Source of the DNA: Arenibacter algicola
GTDB taxonomy: Bacteria > Bacteroidota > Bacteroidia > Flavobacteriales > Flavobacteriaceae
DNA length: 64,000 nt
Direction: 5' to 3'
NCBI RefSeq assembly: GCF_000733925.1
Contig: NZ_JPOO01000003.1
Span: forward strand, 2,604,001-2,668,000
Numbering within the stretch: the stretch's first letter is position 1; each line of letters begins with the position of its first letter. Positions 23,181 to 33,322 of this stretch are shown here, piece after piece. The translations under genes were made by a program, and so were the position numbers. The notes beneath the pieces were generated by a model. It ran no database searches. It was not told the origin of the DNA and worked only from the letters and a program-made list of their open reading frames with translations.

Positions 23181-23350
23181 ACTTATTTGATATTGTTTGT
23201 CCCAACGTTATGCTCTTAAAAATTTCCATTTACAGAGCCTATCGACAATAGGGTCGCTGGTTGCGTCCAAGATCTCTATTTAGGATATATGTCTTCAAAC
23301 GGAGAGATAATTTAACGGTTCAAAAAGAACTATTAAGTAATTCTTCATTA

Positions 23351-24172
23351 TCATTTTGATAATGGTATGAGCTCTACACGTCTAAAAAAGATTTCAGCTG
23401 CTTCGGATTGTATTTGGATGCGTCCTCTAGAAGGCTTTACATTAGTTGCTTTGTTAACCAAGGTCCCGTTAAGAAAAATAGTGATTTCATCATCTTTGAC
23501 CTCACATTCCAAAAGGTTCCATTCCCCCACTGATTTTTCAACATCGTTTATGCCCCTAAAATCGATTACGTCTCTCCAATTTGGGTCACGGCCAAACCAG
23601 TTGATTCGATTTTCATTTATTGTCACCAAACGGCCGTTTGGTTGAAAAACAAATGAACTTCCTTGTTTTTTGTTTGCCACGGCACATGTAATTTGAAATT
23701 TATCACTCCCATCGCCCACCACTATAAAATCACCGGTACCGCCTTCAATTATTTGGCATTCTATGGAGGTCATCCATATTCCCTGCTTACTACCGTCCTC
23801 TCCTTGTGAGTGCAATAAAATACCACAGTCTCTTGCATTTTCCAGCCTAGGTTCGTGGGTTGCCATACCCCATTTAAATTCTGTGATAAGCCTATAATCT
23901 TTATATTCTTTATCAGTAGTAATACATCCCCATTCTTCTCCAGAAATCCGTATCATCCCATCTTGGACCGTAAAGACTTTCTTTGGGTCATTGTCGCGGC
24001 CACGATTTTGAAGAAAAGGATACCATCCGTCTAAATTTTCCCCATTAAATAATTCTATAGAAGCATTTTTCACAATGCTATCCATATAAGTTGACTGTTG
24101 GTTATCTTGTGCAAAAGATATGGCGCAGTTGCTAAAAATTGCAAAAATAAATATTAAAGTTAATTGTTTCAT
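23351..24172 (-). CDS. DUF1080 (3-keto-disaccharide hydrolase domain) secreted protein, copy 1
   Basis: A signal peptide (MKQLTLIFIFAIFSNCAISFAQ) precedes one DUF1080 domain: ELFNGENLDGWYPF, GMIRISGEEWG, TEFKWG, CGILLHSQG, and the C-terminal GRIQIQSEAAEIFFRRVELIPL. This jelly-roll family hydrolyses 3-keto-glycosides in characterised members. It is the first of three paralogues in the locus and the longest in its central part (273 residues). It likely acts in the periplasm. Confidence 0.88.
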   Translation of the reverse strand: MKQLTLIFIFAIFSNCAISFAQDNQQSTYMDSIVKNASIELFNGENLDGWYPFLQNRGRDNDPKKVFTVQDGMIRISGEEWGCITTDKEYKDYRLITEFKWGMATHEPRLENARDCGILLHSQGEDGSKQGIWMTSIECQIIEGGTGDFIVVGDGSDKFQITCAVANKKQGSSFVFQPNGRLVTINENRINWFGRDPNWRDVIDFRGINDVEKSVGEWNLLECEVKDDEITIFLNGTLVNKATNVKPSRGRIQIQSEAAEIFFRRVELIPLSK

Positions 24173-24668
24173 AAGTTGAACATTTATGGTTATAACTTAT
24201 TAATAATGAGTACTTAGGGGTTAGTAAAAATTGGATAACCACATACGGTTATAACTCATATGTCTAAAAGAAATATCAATTCTAATAAGTGACATTAAAA
24301 GTATGATAAATTTAGTAGATTGGACGATGCCAAACTAATAAGATGACCTATGTTAACAGATGTTTGAGTCGTTTTGAATTAAAAAATATTAAAAATCAAT
24401 GAGGCTGCCTAAGTGCCTTACGGTTTTTTTACGCTCTCTCATTGGGGCCTCAAGAAACCAGGTTTCTATAAAATTTACTGTAGTTGGATACATCCCAATT
24501 GAATTGAATGTCTAAAAGGATTGATAGCCACACAAGGTTAAGACAACAACAAAAAGGCTCCTAAAGGTAGGAGCCCTTCTTCTCAAAACTAACTCAACAA
24601 CTAATTATAAAAATTCTTCAATTTGGAACAATTTCCCAGTACCTATCCTGACTTCTAAAGATTACACC
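24173..24668. other. Intergenic region with a terminator
   Basis: No gene is seen. It contains the terminator at 24551-24576 that ends transcripts coming from the oxidoreductase at 24846 and the transporter remnant. Confidence 0.5.
24551..24576 (-). terminator. Strong rho-independent terminator
   Basis: The minus strand forms GGCTCCT-ACCTTT-AGGAGCC followed by TTTTTG, a classic terminator about 100 bases after the transporter fragment. Confidence 0.8.
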
Positions 24669-24803
24669 TTAGCTTTTTTTCAGCACTATTGGCTTGTGTC
24701 CTTCTTTGGTCCTGAAATAAAAGATCAATATCAGATAGCAAGCCAACATGATAATTGGAAACACAATGACCTTGGCCAAGGCTCTTTGTGTTCCCTTAAT
24801 TTT
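24669..24803 (-). pseudogene. C-terminal remnant of a membrane transporter
   Basis: The minus strand encodes about 44 residues, including ALAKVIVFPIIMLACYLILI and FYFRTKEGHKPIVLKKS, before a TAA at 24669. The single membrane helix and basic tail look like the end of an MFS sugar transporter. There is no start and an in-frame stop lies just upstream, so only the tail survives. Confidence 0.55.
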
Positions 24804-24845
24804 TTAGATCACCGACTAGGAAATTCGTTTCCATAAGTTACCGTT

Positions 24846-26264
24846 TTAACCAACAATCCCCAATGGCTTGGTTGTTTTCCAATTTCCTCTAGTAAAATCC
24901 GGAAACTCCTGTGGTGCCCCATTCTGGGCCACGGACACCTCACTAAGAGTCCCCACTGCACTCCAATAGCAACCTTCATAAACGTTTTGATCCAAGGGTT
25001 CACCTTTTCTTAAGCATTCTATTATGCGGTAACGCATAATAAAATCCATACCGCCATGGCCTCCCATTTTGGTGGCCAATTCTCCCAAACGTACATATAA
25101 TGGATGTTCGTACTTTTCAAAAATCTTTTGTAATTGTTCCCCTTCTGCATACTCATGATGGCTATCAGGACCTCCTTCTACCCCGCCCTCCAAGGCAATT
25201 CTGGTGGGGAAACCTGTTAAGGTTCCTTTTGTTCCCTGTATTAGATTATGTCTGGTGTATGGTCTGGGGCTAGTTTCGTCCCATTGTACCATAATAGTCC
25301 TTCCCAGGTCAGTTTTAACGATCGATGTATTTATATCCCCCCCTTTGAAATCTAGCTTATTCCATTGGTGATCTGACTGGAAATTTTTAGCGGCATATAG
25401 GTTGCGTCCTTTGCCTGGTGACGAAAAGGAGTTTATGAATTTAAAATTATCCTCGCCTCTGGCCAAATTCATGTACTGGGCAACAGGCCCAAGTCCATGA
25501 GTAGAGTATAGATTACCATCGCGATTGGCATAATGGTAAGTTCGCCATGATCCTGTTCCCCGTTCTACCTCATTCATTTGCGATCGTAATTCGTGAATAT
25601 AGGAAGCTTCCCCATGAAGCAATTCTCCAATAACCCCTTGTCTGCACATATTTAAGTAGAGGAGTTCTTCCCGGCCATAATTAACGTTTTCCATCATCAT
25701 ACAATGCTTCTGAGTCTTCTCTGATGTGTCCACTATATCCCACATTTCTTCCAAGGTCAGGGCAAGAGGTACTTCCACAAAAACGTGTGCACCACTATTC
25801 ATGGCTTCAATCGCCATGGGCGCATGTAAATCCCAAGGAGTGCAGACGAAGACCGCATCCGGTTTTTCCTTTTTTAACATTTTTTTCCAATCGTTTTCCC
25901 CTTTGGTGTATAAGGTGATATCCTTATGGCGGGTACCTCCGCCGTTCTCTTTACAAATGACTGCGGATTTTTCGGCCAGATCCTGATATAAATCGCAAAT
26001 GGCTACCACTTCAGTACCTTCGATTGCGGCAATTTGCTGGGCATGCCCAGATCCGCGACCTCCAACACCTATAAATGCACATTTCACAGTTTCCAATTTA
26101 GGGGCGGAAAAACTGCCCATATAAATAGCTCCCGGCTTAGGGTTAGAAATTTTATTTAAATTGTTGTCAGTTATGGAATTTGACCATGCAGGGGCCATCG
26201 CCAAACCCATTCCTGCTATGGATGTTTTTTTTATAAAGTTTCTCCTGTTTGAATTCATAGTCAA
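24846..26264 (-). CDS. Gfo/Idh/MocA oxidoreductase, GH109-like, Tat-exported
   Basis: The 472-residue protein has a twin-arginine signal (NRRNFIKKTSIAGMGLAMAP), a Rossmann start FIGVGGRGSGHAQQIAAIEG and the EVPLALTLEEMW loop (usually EKPLA). The HGLGPVAQYMNLARGEDNF and YEGCYWSAVGTLSE blocks recall GH109 enzymes, which use bound NAD to cleave glycosides by a redox-elimination route. Assignment to GH109 is by eye. It would act in the periplasm on sugars released near SusCD. Confidence 0.82.
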   Translation of the reverse strand: MTMNSNRRNFIKKTSIAGMGLAMAPAWSNSITDNNLNKISNPKPGAIYMGSFSAPKLETVKCAFIGVGGRGSGHAQQIAAIEGTEVVAICDLYQDLAEKSAVICKENGGGTRHKDITLYTKGENDWKKMLKKEKPDAVFVCTPWDLHAPMAIEAMNSGAHVFVEVPLALTLEEMWDIVDTSEKTQKHCMMMENVNYGREELLYLNMCRQGVIGELLHGEASYIHELRSQMNEVERGTGSWRTYHYANRDGNLYSTHGLGPVAQYMNLARGEDNFKFINSFSSPGKGRNLYAAKNFQSDHQWNKLDFKGGDINTSIVKTDLGRTIMVQWDETSPRPYTRHNLIQGTKGTLTGFPTRIALEGGVEGGPDSHHEYAEGEQLQKIFEKYEHPLYVRLGELATKMGGHGGMDFIMRYRIIECLRKGEPLDQNVYEGCYWSAVGTLSEVSVAQNGAPQEFPDFTRGNWKTTKPLGIVG

Positions 26265-26737
26265 TATTTAATTATTATTAATTTTATGATTTTTGTATTT
26301 CCGGTATTTTAGTATCGCCATAAACAAATACTTAACACTCTATCAAAGCACTTCCTAGTTGTTATGTGCATATGTATATTGGGTTGCCTCATGCTCATAG
26401 ACCCTTTACTCACAATTCCCAAAGAAAGCCCTTCCTTGGGTAGGCATACCCTCCAATTCTTACCCTAAAAAATTTAGAGATGGAGCATTTCCAAATTTTA
26501 TAATTTACTTTAACTTCCAAATTTCATTTCCTAAAAACTGATATTCTTGGCAGACTTAAGAATCCAAAGACCTAATTGAAAATCTTGGAGGTTCTCGTTT
26601 AAAAAAAGTTATATCTGGCACTGTTCATTTTATCTATATATTTTACTGGATACTACTTGAAAATTGTCCATAATTTAGTCTCCATTATCCTATGCTGATA
26701 ACTTCGGTGTTTTAACTTTCTTAGGTAGCACAAAACA
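26265..26737. other. Intergenic region (473 bp)
   Basis: No gene is seen. A short inverted repeat at 26418-26440 (CCCAA-GAA / TTC-TTGGG) is the only structure noticed. It probably holds the promoter of the gene at 26264. Confidence 0.4.
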
Positions 26738-27841
26738 TTAAATTCCATTAGCGGAAAACATCTTTAACCATTTTTTTGCATTGTGCGAAAATATTTTGTC
26801 CACAACTTCCTTCGGAAGTTTTAGTCCCTGAAATTCTCCATTTACCAAATCACTCGCTATCTTGTCATCAGTAACGAAATATTGCCAGTCGGACAACCAT
26901 CTTTCATGTATTATCCGCTGAATTTCATTAGCATTACCTTCTCCATCATCTTGCAAATCCGTGGCGTATAGAAGACGATCTTGATATGTTATAAAAAATG
27001 CACGTACCTTTTCTCTATTTTCGATAGTTTGATAAAAAACTTGACCCATTCTGGCCGCGAGATCTACACTCATGTTAGGAAACCTGTCCAATCGTTTGGC
27101 CAGTTCGTCTACACTCCACTCTATACTCCCGATGTGAGCACCCATAAAAACCAGATTGGGGTGTTTTTCCAGCATTCGATCTCGGGCCGCAATCTGTTCC
27201 TCATAGGAGGGCAGTTCCGGATGTTTATACATGTGGTACTGTGGATGTTCTGCAAAGTAGCTCCGATCGTTGTTCGTTGTCATTTCATCTAGCGGAAGCC
27301 AACAGTTTTTAGGTTCGCCCAAATGTCCCACTAGAGGTATTTTTTTACTTGCCAAATAATTGAAAATAGTATCTAGCTTAGGGTTATCGACCATTATCAG
27401 TTGATCGTTCTTATCTCGAAAAACCATCCCTATATTCTTCCAGACCTTAACCGCAATTGCTCCTTCTGAAAAACACTTGTCAAGCCATGCAATGGTGTTC
27501 TTTGTAAAGTCCGGATTGTCCCAATCTTCTATAGAAAAGGAAGTGGCAATCTCAAATTCTTCAGGGTTATTTTTTTTCTGTGCTATACAATAATCGTACT
27601 GTTCTTTGATGTATTCCTCACCTTGGGAAAGATCGACCACAATATTTAGAAGACGAAAATTATCCTTCTTTGCCTGGTTTGCAAAACTGTTCCTATCCGT
27701 CATAACATGGGTATGCACATCAATTTTATCTATTTTGCCAAAGTCGTTCAAGGAATAAAATTCCTTATTCTCCTTACAGGATTGATGTAACACGAACAAT
27801 GCTAAACACCCTATTATTTTCATAGTTCCAAAAAATTTCAT
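26738..27841 (-). CDS. Amidohydrolase-family (TIM-barrel) lipoprotein
   Basis: I start at the ATG at 27841 because it gives a lipoprotein signal ending in LHQSC; the frame is open further upstream but those residues have no signal-peptide logic. The metal-site motifs are IDVHTHV (H-x-H), PLVGHLGEP, FMGAHIGSIEW and YATDLQD, as in the amidohydrolase_2 family of hydrolases, decarboxylases and lactonases. It may open a lactone or process a keto-sugar product in the periplasm. It is followed 125 bases upstream by another oxidoreductase gene. Confidence 0.82.
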   Translation of the reverse strand: MKFFGTMKIIGCLALFVLHQSCKENKEFYSLNDFGKIDKIDVHTHVMTDRNSFANQAKKDNFRLLNIVVDLSQGEEYIKEQYDYCIAQKKNNPEEFEIATSFSIEDWDNPDFTKNTIAWLDKCFSEGAIAVKVWKNIGMVFRDKNDQLIMVDNPKLDTIFNYLASKKIPLVGHLGEPKNCWLPLDEMTTNNDRSYFAEHPQYHMYKHPELPSYEEQIAARDRMLEKHPNLVFMGAHIGSIEWSVDELAKRLDRFPNMSVDLAARMGQVFYQTIENREKVRAFFITYQDRLLYATDLQDDGEGNANEIQRIIHERWLSDWQYFVTDDKIASDLVNGEFQGLKLPKEVVDKIFSHNAKKWLKMFSANGI

Positions 27842-27966
27842 TTTCTGCTTAAAACGAATAATTTCCATAACAAATTTTTTATACTTTAACAATAATACCA
27901 TGACCAATATCACTAATCCCATAAATTGCTTTTCTTTCCATGAATATATCCTGGGCTTATTTAATT

Positions 27967-29049
27967 CTATAAATGGACCGTCTTTCCAGTAAGAACAGAT
28001 TCATCACAAGCAAAGGCAATTCGCAAACTATTTACAGCATCCTCTAAATGAAGTGATAAATCTATATCTTCTTGTATAGCTTTATAGAAATAGCGTTGTT
28101 CCCTCGTACAGAGTTCTTGATGATCAGGCTCATCCTTCAAATTTATCCAAGTATCCTCCTTTATAAATTGATTAGTATCATCTAATGATGCATAATGACA
28201 ACGTATCGATTCGGTTTTGGTATGTGATTCCACCGAGTCAGATTTTCCTGTACCAGAAGCTTCCTTGGCCAAAATGGAAACCGACCCTTTTGGCCCAAAA
28301 ACATCCTTTATAAAAAAAGCAGTTTCACTAATCATTGGTCCCCAACCCGCTTCATACCAGCCAACCGACCCGTCTTCAAACCTAATTTGTAACTGACCAT
28401 AATTATAATTGTCTTTGGGAATATCTTCTGTCAATCTAGCGCCAATGGCACTTACTTGAATGGGTTTAGAACCGGTCATTTGACACATGACATCTATATA
28501 ATGCACTCCACAATCCACTATTGGGCTTAGACTTTTCATTAAATTACGATGTACATCCCACATTGTACCCTTGCTTTGCTGATTAAGGTTCATCCGCATT
28601 ACCAAAGGTTTACCTAAATTATGGCTTAATTCCACAAAACGCACCCAAGAAGGATGGTGCCTAAGTATATAGCCTACAACTACCTTTTTTCCCGTCATTA
28701 AGGCTACATCCGCTACACGCTTGGCACCTGCTACCGTATCGGCCAGGGGCTTCTCAATAAATACATGACAACCCCTATTTAAGGCTTCTATAGCAAATTC
28801 TTCATGAGTATCGGGATAGGTAGATATACATACTGCATCGGGATTACTTGTTTCCAATGCCACTTTTAAATCAGTGAACAGTGGATATCCCCCCCCTAAC
28901 TTATGGTTTAGGACTTCTTTACTCATACCGGTGGAAACTAACCCGCAAATTTCAAATTCTTCTAAAGTATGATAAGCTGTTGCATGCGATGCACCCATAT
29001 TTCCACAACCAACTACTAGAACTTTTACTGGCCCGCTTTTATTAATCAT
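27967..29049 (-). CDS. Gfo/Idh/MocA family oxidoreductase, cytoplasmic
   Basis: The 360-residue protein has no signal peptide. Motifs are VLVVGCGNMGASHATAY, the EKPLADT loop with the catalytic Lys, and DCGVHYIDVMCQM containing the D-x-x-x-H pair. Typical members oxidise or reduce sugars with NAD(P). It lies just downstream of the MFS permease gene, fitting an intracellular step after import. Confidence 0.88.
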   Translation of the reverse strand: MINKSGPVKVLVVGCGNMGASHATAYHTLEEFEICGLVSTGMSKEVLNHKLGGGYPLFTDLKVALETSNPDAVCISTYPDTHEEFAIEALNRGCHVFIEKPLADTVAGAKRVADVALMTGKKVVVGYILRHHPSWVRFVELSHNLGKPLVMRMNLNQQSKGTMWDVHRNLMKSLSPIVDCGVHYIDVMCQMTGSKPIQVSAIGARLTEDIPKDNYNYGQLQIRFEDGSVGWYEAGWGPMISETAFFIKDVFGPKGSVSILAKEASGTGKSDSVESHTKTESIRCHYASLDDTNQFIKEDTWINLKDEPDHQELCTREQRYFYKAIQEDIDLSLHLEDAVNSLRIAFACDESVLTGKTVHL

Positions 29050-29135
29050 AATATTTTATTTTTAATTATAATGGCGCTCATCATATGGATAACTTAAATT
29101 TCTGTTTTTAGATCAGACCCATCGACCAACTCCTT

Positions 29136-30386
29136 TTAAACTTTTTTTTCCGCTTTGGATAAAATGTTCTGCTCCTTGTAATCTTCTTTTATATATCCAA
29201 CTAATTTTTCCTTAAAGAAAAATAAGAACGTTAAACCGACCATTAATGCAATTATTGCCGGTACTAGCCAAATGGTTTCCCATTGGTAGCTCATTTTGCC
29301 TTTGATGTTTACAAGAAAGTTATCGGTTATCGCACCGGAAACAAAAGAACCTATAAACATTCCAACACCATAAGTAGCAAAAGTTATAAGTCCTTGGGCA
29401 GCGTTTCTAAAAGCCGGTTTGGCCTTTTTATCAATGTAAATCTGACCAGAAACAAAAAAGAAATCATAACATATACCATGCAAAATAATCCCAAAATATA
29501 GCATCCAAATTCCTGAACCTATATCCCCATATGCAAACAATAGATAACGTACTACCCAAGCAAACATACCTATAAGCATCATTTTTTTAATTCCGAGCTT
29601 CATAAAGGCAAGGGGCATTAATAACATAAATAAGAATTCGGATACTTGACCCATGGTCATCTTGCCCGCAGCATTTTCCATACCGATATCATTCAGAAAA
29701 GGATTGGCAAAATTGTAGTAAAAAGCTAATGGAATACAAATGATTATTGAGCTTAAAAAGAATACAACAAAAGAACTCTGTTTAAATAAAACCAAGGCAT
29801 CCAGTCCCAGGATGGAGGAAATACTAGCACTTTTCCCCGAAGGAGGGGTGCTTGGCAAAAAGAAGCTTATGATTCCTATGAGGACAGAACAATATGCCGC
29901 TATACGAAACGTCATATAGGAATACTCCAATTCCATGAATCCTATTAAGAGCCCGGCAGCGATCCATCCTACAGTACCCAAAACCCTAATGCTTGGAAAC
30001 TCTTTTCCTGGATCCTTCATTTGAGAAAAGGAGATGGAATTCGCCAGTGACATTGTGGGCATGTACAGCAATGTATAAAGTAAGATCAACCACCAGAAAT
30101 TTTGAAAATTGTCTATCGTACTTATATAGTATAAGGTAACAGCACCCATTAAATGTAAAATTCCCAATACCCTCTGGGCGGCGAAGAACCGATCAGCTAT
30201 AAGCCCAACGAAAAAAGGCGAAAAAATAGCTGCAATAGATAAATTTGCGTAAGCAGCTCCAACTTGAGAAGGATTGGCATCCAATGAGGACAATAGATAT
30301 GTCCCCATTGTAACATACCAAGCTCCCCAAACAAAATATTGAAGTAGCATCAGTACGGATAAACGTAGTCTGATTGATTTATTCAT
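29136..30386 (-). CDS. MFS permease of the nucleoside/sugar NupG-like type
   Basis: The 416-residue protein has 12 predicted membrane helices, an N-terminal LMLLQYFVWGAWYVTMGTYL segment and IADRFFAAQRVLG loop characteristic of NupG/XapB-like permeases in sugar loci of Bacteroidota. It would carry a periplasmic product across the inner membrane by proton symport. Neighbouring oxidoreductases suggest a keto-sugar or small glycoside as cargo rather than a nucleoside. Confidence 0.85.
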   Translation of the reverse strand: MNKSIRLRLSVLMLLQYFVWGAWYVTMGTYLLSSLDANPSQVGAAYANLSIAAIFSPFFVGLIADRFFAAQRVLGILHLMGAVTLYYISTIDNFQNFWWLILLYTLLYMPTMSLANSISFSQMKDPGKEFPSIRVLGTVGWIAAGLLIGFMELEYSYMTFRIAAYCSVLIGIISFFLPSTPPSGKSASISSILGLDALVLFKQSSFVVFFLSSIIICIPLAFYYNFANPFLNDIGMENAAGKMTMGQVSEFLFMLLMPLAFMKLGIKKMMLIGMFAWVVRYLLFAYGDIGSGIWMLYFGIILHGICYDFFFVSGQIYIDKKAKPAFRNAAQGLITFATYGVGMFIGSFVSGAITDNFLVNIKGKMSYQWETIWLVPAIIALMVGLTFLFFFKEKLVGYIKEDYKEQNILSKAEKKV

Positions 30387-30446
30387 TGTGGTTTTTAGGT
30401 AGCAATTTTAAACTTATGGACTTTGTTTCCGGAAAGGAAACGGCTA

Positions 30447-31055
30447 TTATTTTAGTTCTTGAATATTGATATTCTTCCACCTCACTTTTATTCCTCCTCC
30501 ACTATGAATTTGTAAAGCAATAGACCCTCTTCCTTCTCCAATTTTATCATCGGTTAGTTCAACCATTTGCTTGCCGTTCAACCAAGTGACAATTTTATCT
30601 CCCTTGGCCTCTATACGCATATGGTTCCAACCATCTGGATTAAGGTTTTTCTCATCCTTGGGGTCGGGTTTAATAATCCATCCCCTACCGCCTTCCGTAG
30701 ATTCATAAATTCCTCCAGTATGTAAATCTGGCGGTGCCACCTCTACCTGCCAACCTCTAATAGTTGTTCCATCTTTACCTCCAACATGCGAGCGTATAAA
30801 AATTCCGCTATTGCCATTGGCTTCCAATTTAAAATCAAGATCTAAAATAAAGTTCTTATAAGGCTTGTTTGTAGAGAGATATCCATACTTTTTTTCAGGA
30901 CCACTCTCACAAACTAACTCTCCACTATCTACATACCAATACTCCGTACCGTGTTTAGTCCATCCAGATAGGTCTTTACCATTGAACAAACTCTTACTCC
31001 CTTGTGCGTAAAAAAAACCTGTGCTAAATAAAAATGCAAAAATTAAATACTTCAT
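30447..31055 (-). CDS. DUF1080 (3-keto-disaccharide hydrolase domain) protein, copy 2
   Basis: The 202-residue secreted protein (signal MKYLIFAFLFSTGFFYAQG) is a minimal DUF1080 domain: LFNGKDLSGWTKHG, GNSGIFIRSHVGG, WNHMRIEAKGDKIVTWLNGK and IALQIHSGGGIKVRWKNINI. It is the shortest and most typical of the three paralogues. It would cleave a 3-keto-glycoside in the periplasm. Confidence 0.9.
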   Translation of the reverse strand: MKYLIFAFLFSTGFFYAQGSKSLFNGKDLSGWTKHGTEYWYVDSGELVCESGPEKKYGYLSTNKPYKNFILDLDFKLEANGNSGIFIRSHVGGKDGTTIRGWQVEVAPPDLHTGGIYESTEGGRGWIIKPDPKDEKNLNPDGWNHMRIEAKGDKIVTWLNGKQMVELTDDKIGEGRGSIALQIHSGGGIKVRWKNINIQELK

Positions 31056-31080
31056 GATTTATTGTTTTTATGTTTATACT

Positions 31081-32091
31081 TTAAAAATCATCCATTACTT
31101 TGACCCAATATTTTTCTATCTCCTCTTTGGAGGGCACTTCCTTTGGTCTAACAAGCCTAAAACCTACGAATGGCGCATCCGTTAACCACCAAATACTTTT
31201 TGGCATTTGGGGATCTCGCTGTTTCCATTTGTTGGAGGAACCGCGGCGATTTGCGGAACGTAGATCAGTACCATTATCCATCCATGAGCCCCCGCGAACG
31301 GATCGGGGATACAGTGTGGTAGGCTTGAAATAGGGGTTTTCCACAGTGTTTCCTTTCATTTTTTTGAAGTAATCCTGGCTGTATTGGTCTGCAGTCCATT
31401 CTGATACGTTCCCGTGCATATCGTATAAACCAAAGGCATTCGGTGCCTTGGTCCCTACTTTTTTATATCCTTCTCCACTGTTCGCCTTAAACCATGCAAA
31501 TTTGTCGAGTTCCTTTGGGTCATTTCCAAAATAGTACACGGTTTTAGATCCTGCGCGGCAGGCATATTCCCACTCGGCTTCCGTAGGTAAACGATAAAAA
31601 TGACCCGTTTTTGTAAAAAGCCATCTGGCGTACATCATGGCAGCATACTGGGTCATGTTAATCGCCGGAAATCCCTGTCTTCCCATCCCAAAGCTCATAT
31701 CTATGTACATCGGAGTAGCGCCAGACACCCCATCTACCATAGTCTTGGAACCATCTTTCAGCGTGACTTCCCTTGAATTCATATTTACAGACTTCTCGTC
31801 TAGGAATTGACTGTACTGTTCCCATGTTATCTCATAGGCTCCCATCCAAAATGAATTTACCTTAACCTCCTTTTGAGGTCCTTCATCACTGCTTCGACCA
31901 ACTTCATTAGGAGGACTTCCCATTAAAAAGGTTCCTCCATTTATAGGAACCATATTGATAGTTATTTCCGATCCTGGAATTTTTTCCGCATAACGCCCGA
32001 ATCCGGAACTTTGCGATTCATTAAGAATTGTGCTGCCTATTAAAAAATAATTGACCACCGCCAAACCAATAAGCCATGAAAAATAACGCAT
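31081..32091 (-). CDS. Formylglycine-generating-enzyme-like (SUMF1 domain) secreted protein
   Basis: The 336-residue protein has an N-terminal hydrophobic segment and a full SUMF1 domain: GGTFLMGSPPNE, SFWMGAYEITWEQY, YRLPTEAEWEYACRAG, NAFGLYDMHGNVSEW and SVRGGSWMDNG. True formylglycine-generating enzymes activate sulfatases with two Cys in the C-terminal part; those are not seen (S/G in their place), so this is likely a non-FGE member with a binding or structural role. No sulfatase gene is in the locus. Confidence 0.82.
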   Translation of the reverse strand: MRYFSWLIGLAVVNYFLIGSTILNESQSSGFGRYAEKIPGSEITINMVPINGGTFLMGSPPNEVGRSSDEGPQKEVKVNSFWMGAYEITWEQYSQFLDEKSVNMNSREVTLKDGSKTMVDGVSGATPMYIDMSFGMGRQGFPAINMTQYAAMMYARWLFTKTGHFYRLPTEAEWEYACRAGSKTVYYFGNDPKELDKFAWFKANSGEGYKKVGTKAPNAFGLYDMHGNVSEWTADQYSQDYFKKMKGNTVENPYFKPTTLYPRSVRGGSWMDNGTDLRSANRRGSSNKWKQRDPQMPKSIWWLTDAPFVGFRLVRPKEVPSKEEIEKYWVKVMDDF

Positions 32092-32395
32092 ATATCTTTT
32101 ATCAACTTTAAATTGAACATATTACCTAAACCAAGGGTCAATGACCCTTTATAATTACTACCCAAAAAATTGAGCTCAATGTATGCTGTACTAATCAGGC
32201 AAAGACCTTTTCATTTGTGTCCATACACGAAGTGCGTGATAATCCTAAAAACGGATTTCAAACTGCTAACGAAAATTACTTAACTTGATTTTGAATTGAA
32301 TCTACTCAATTCAATCGATAGATCGTTGGTGTATTGTATGGGTCATACAAAAATGAAATTATACTTCAGCTAATTATATTTTTTGAAATTTCTAC

Positions 32396-33172
32396 TTATT
32401 TATTAAGTTCACGGGCCATTTGCTCTGCAGAAGTTACCCCTGGAGGAAGCTCTATCACTTTAAAATTCCTGAAATGAATTTCCGCTCCCTCCGATTCAAG
32501 ACACAGATAGCCTTTCTTTTGCGTGGATTTAGAAATACCATTTACAAATTTTCCGTTGACGGAAAGCTTTATAACCCCATCTACGCATACTACATCATAC
32601 GTATTCCATTCTCCTTTTCCCTTACACCGGTTTTCAATGGACTTGCTCCGTTCCCCTCTTGGATTATCTGGAATGGTAACGACTCCGCCTACTCCCCAAA
32701 CTTCACCATGAACGTAGGCAATTGGTGGCATAATACCGTCTTTTACGTGTAGGTCCACCCAATCCAGTTCCAACATTTGAATTTCAACGCCATCCGGCAA
32801 AACCGAATCTCCTTTAGGGTCAGCACCACTCCAAGCAAAAACACCAGAGTTGCCTCCTGCCTCCATATGTTTCCATTCTACGTGTAGAATGAAATTCTCA
32901 TATTGTTTCTCCGATCGTACAACACCTATAGGGTGTCCCAAGTTTACCAATACGCCATCCGCACCCACGGTCCATCCTTTTTTTACGGTATTAACATTTA
33001 TCCATTTAATGATGGATTCATCTTCTGATTTCCCCGATATCATATTTTCCCAGGTGTTCGATTTACCAAATTCAAATTCAAACTTTTCATTCTGGGCGTT
33101 GGCATGGTAAGCCGTTATTAAGAGCAAAAAGGCCGATAAATGGGCAACGGTACACTTTCTTATACTATTCAT
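32396..33172 (-). CDS. DUF1080 (3-keto-disaccharide hydrolase domain) protein, copy 3
   Basis: The ATG at 33172 gives a clean signal peptide (MNSIRKCTVAHLSAFLLLITAYHANA); an ATG 54 bases upstream is less likely. The domain includes GNSGVFAWSGADPKGDS, VEIQMLELDWVD, GEWNTYDVVCVDGVIKLSVNG and GYLCLESEGAEIHFRNFKVIEL. It differs from the other two copies in its central insert, so substrate range probably differs. Confidence 0.88.
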   Translation of the reverse strand: MNSIRKCTVAHLSAFLLLITAYHANAQNEKFEFEFGKSNTWENMISGKSEDESIIKWINVNTVKKGWTVGADGVLVNLGHPIGVVRSEKQYENFILHVEWKHMEAGGNSGVFAWSGADPKGDSVLPDGVEIQMLELDWVDLHVKDGIMPPIAYVHGEVWGVGGVVTIPDNPRGERSKSIENRCKGKGEWNTYDVVCVDGVIKLSVNGKFVNGISKSTQKKGYLCLESEGAEIHFRNFKVIELPPGVTSAEQMARELNK

Positions 33173-33322
33173 GTTCTTTATAATTAACATTAGTTTTATC
33201 AATAATAAATGTAAATTGGACTTCACTTAGTAAACACTTTTCGTCCAAAATAAAATAGTTAATTTTGAAACGAAAAGTGGCACCAAATTGTTAACACGTC
33301 AAATTCACGAGACCTACAATTT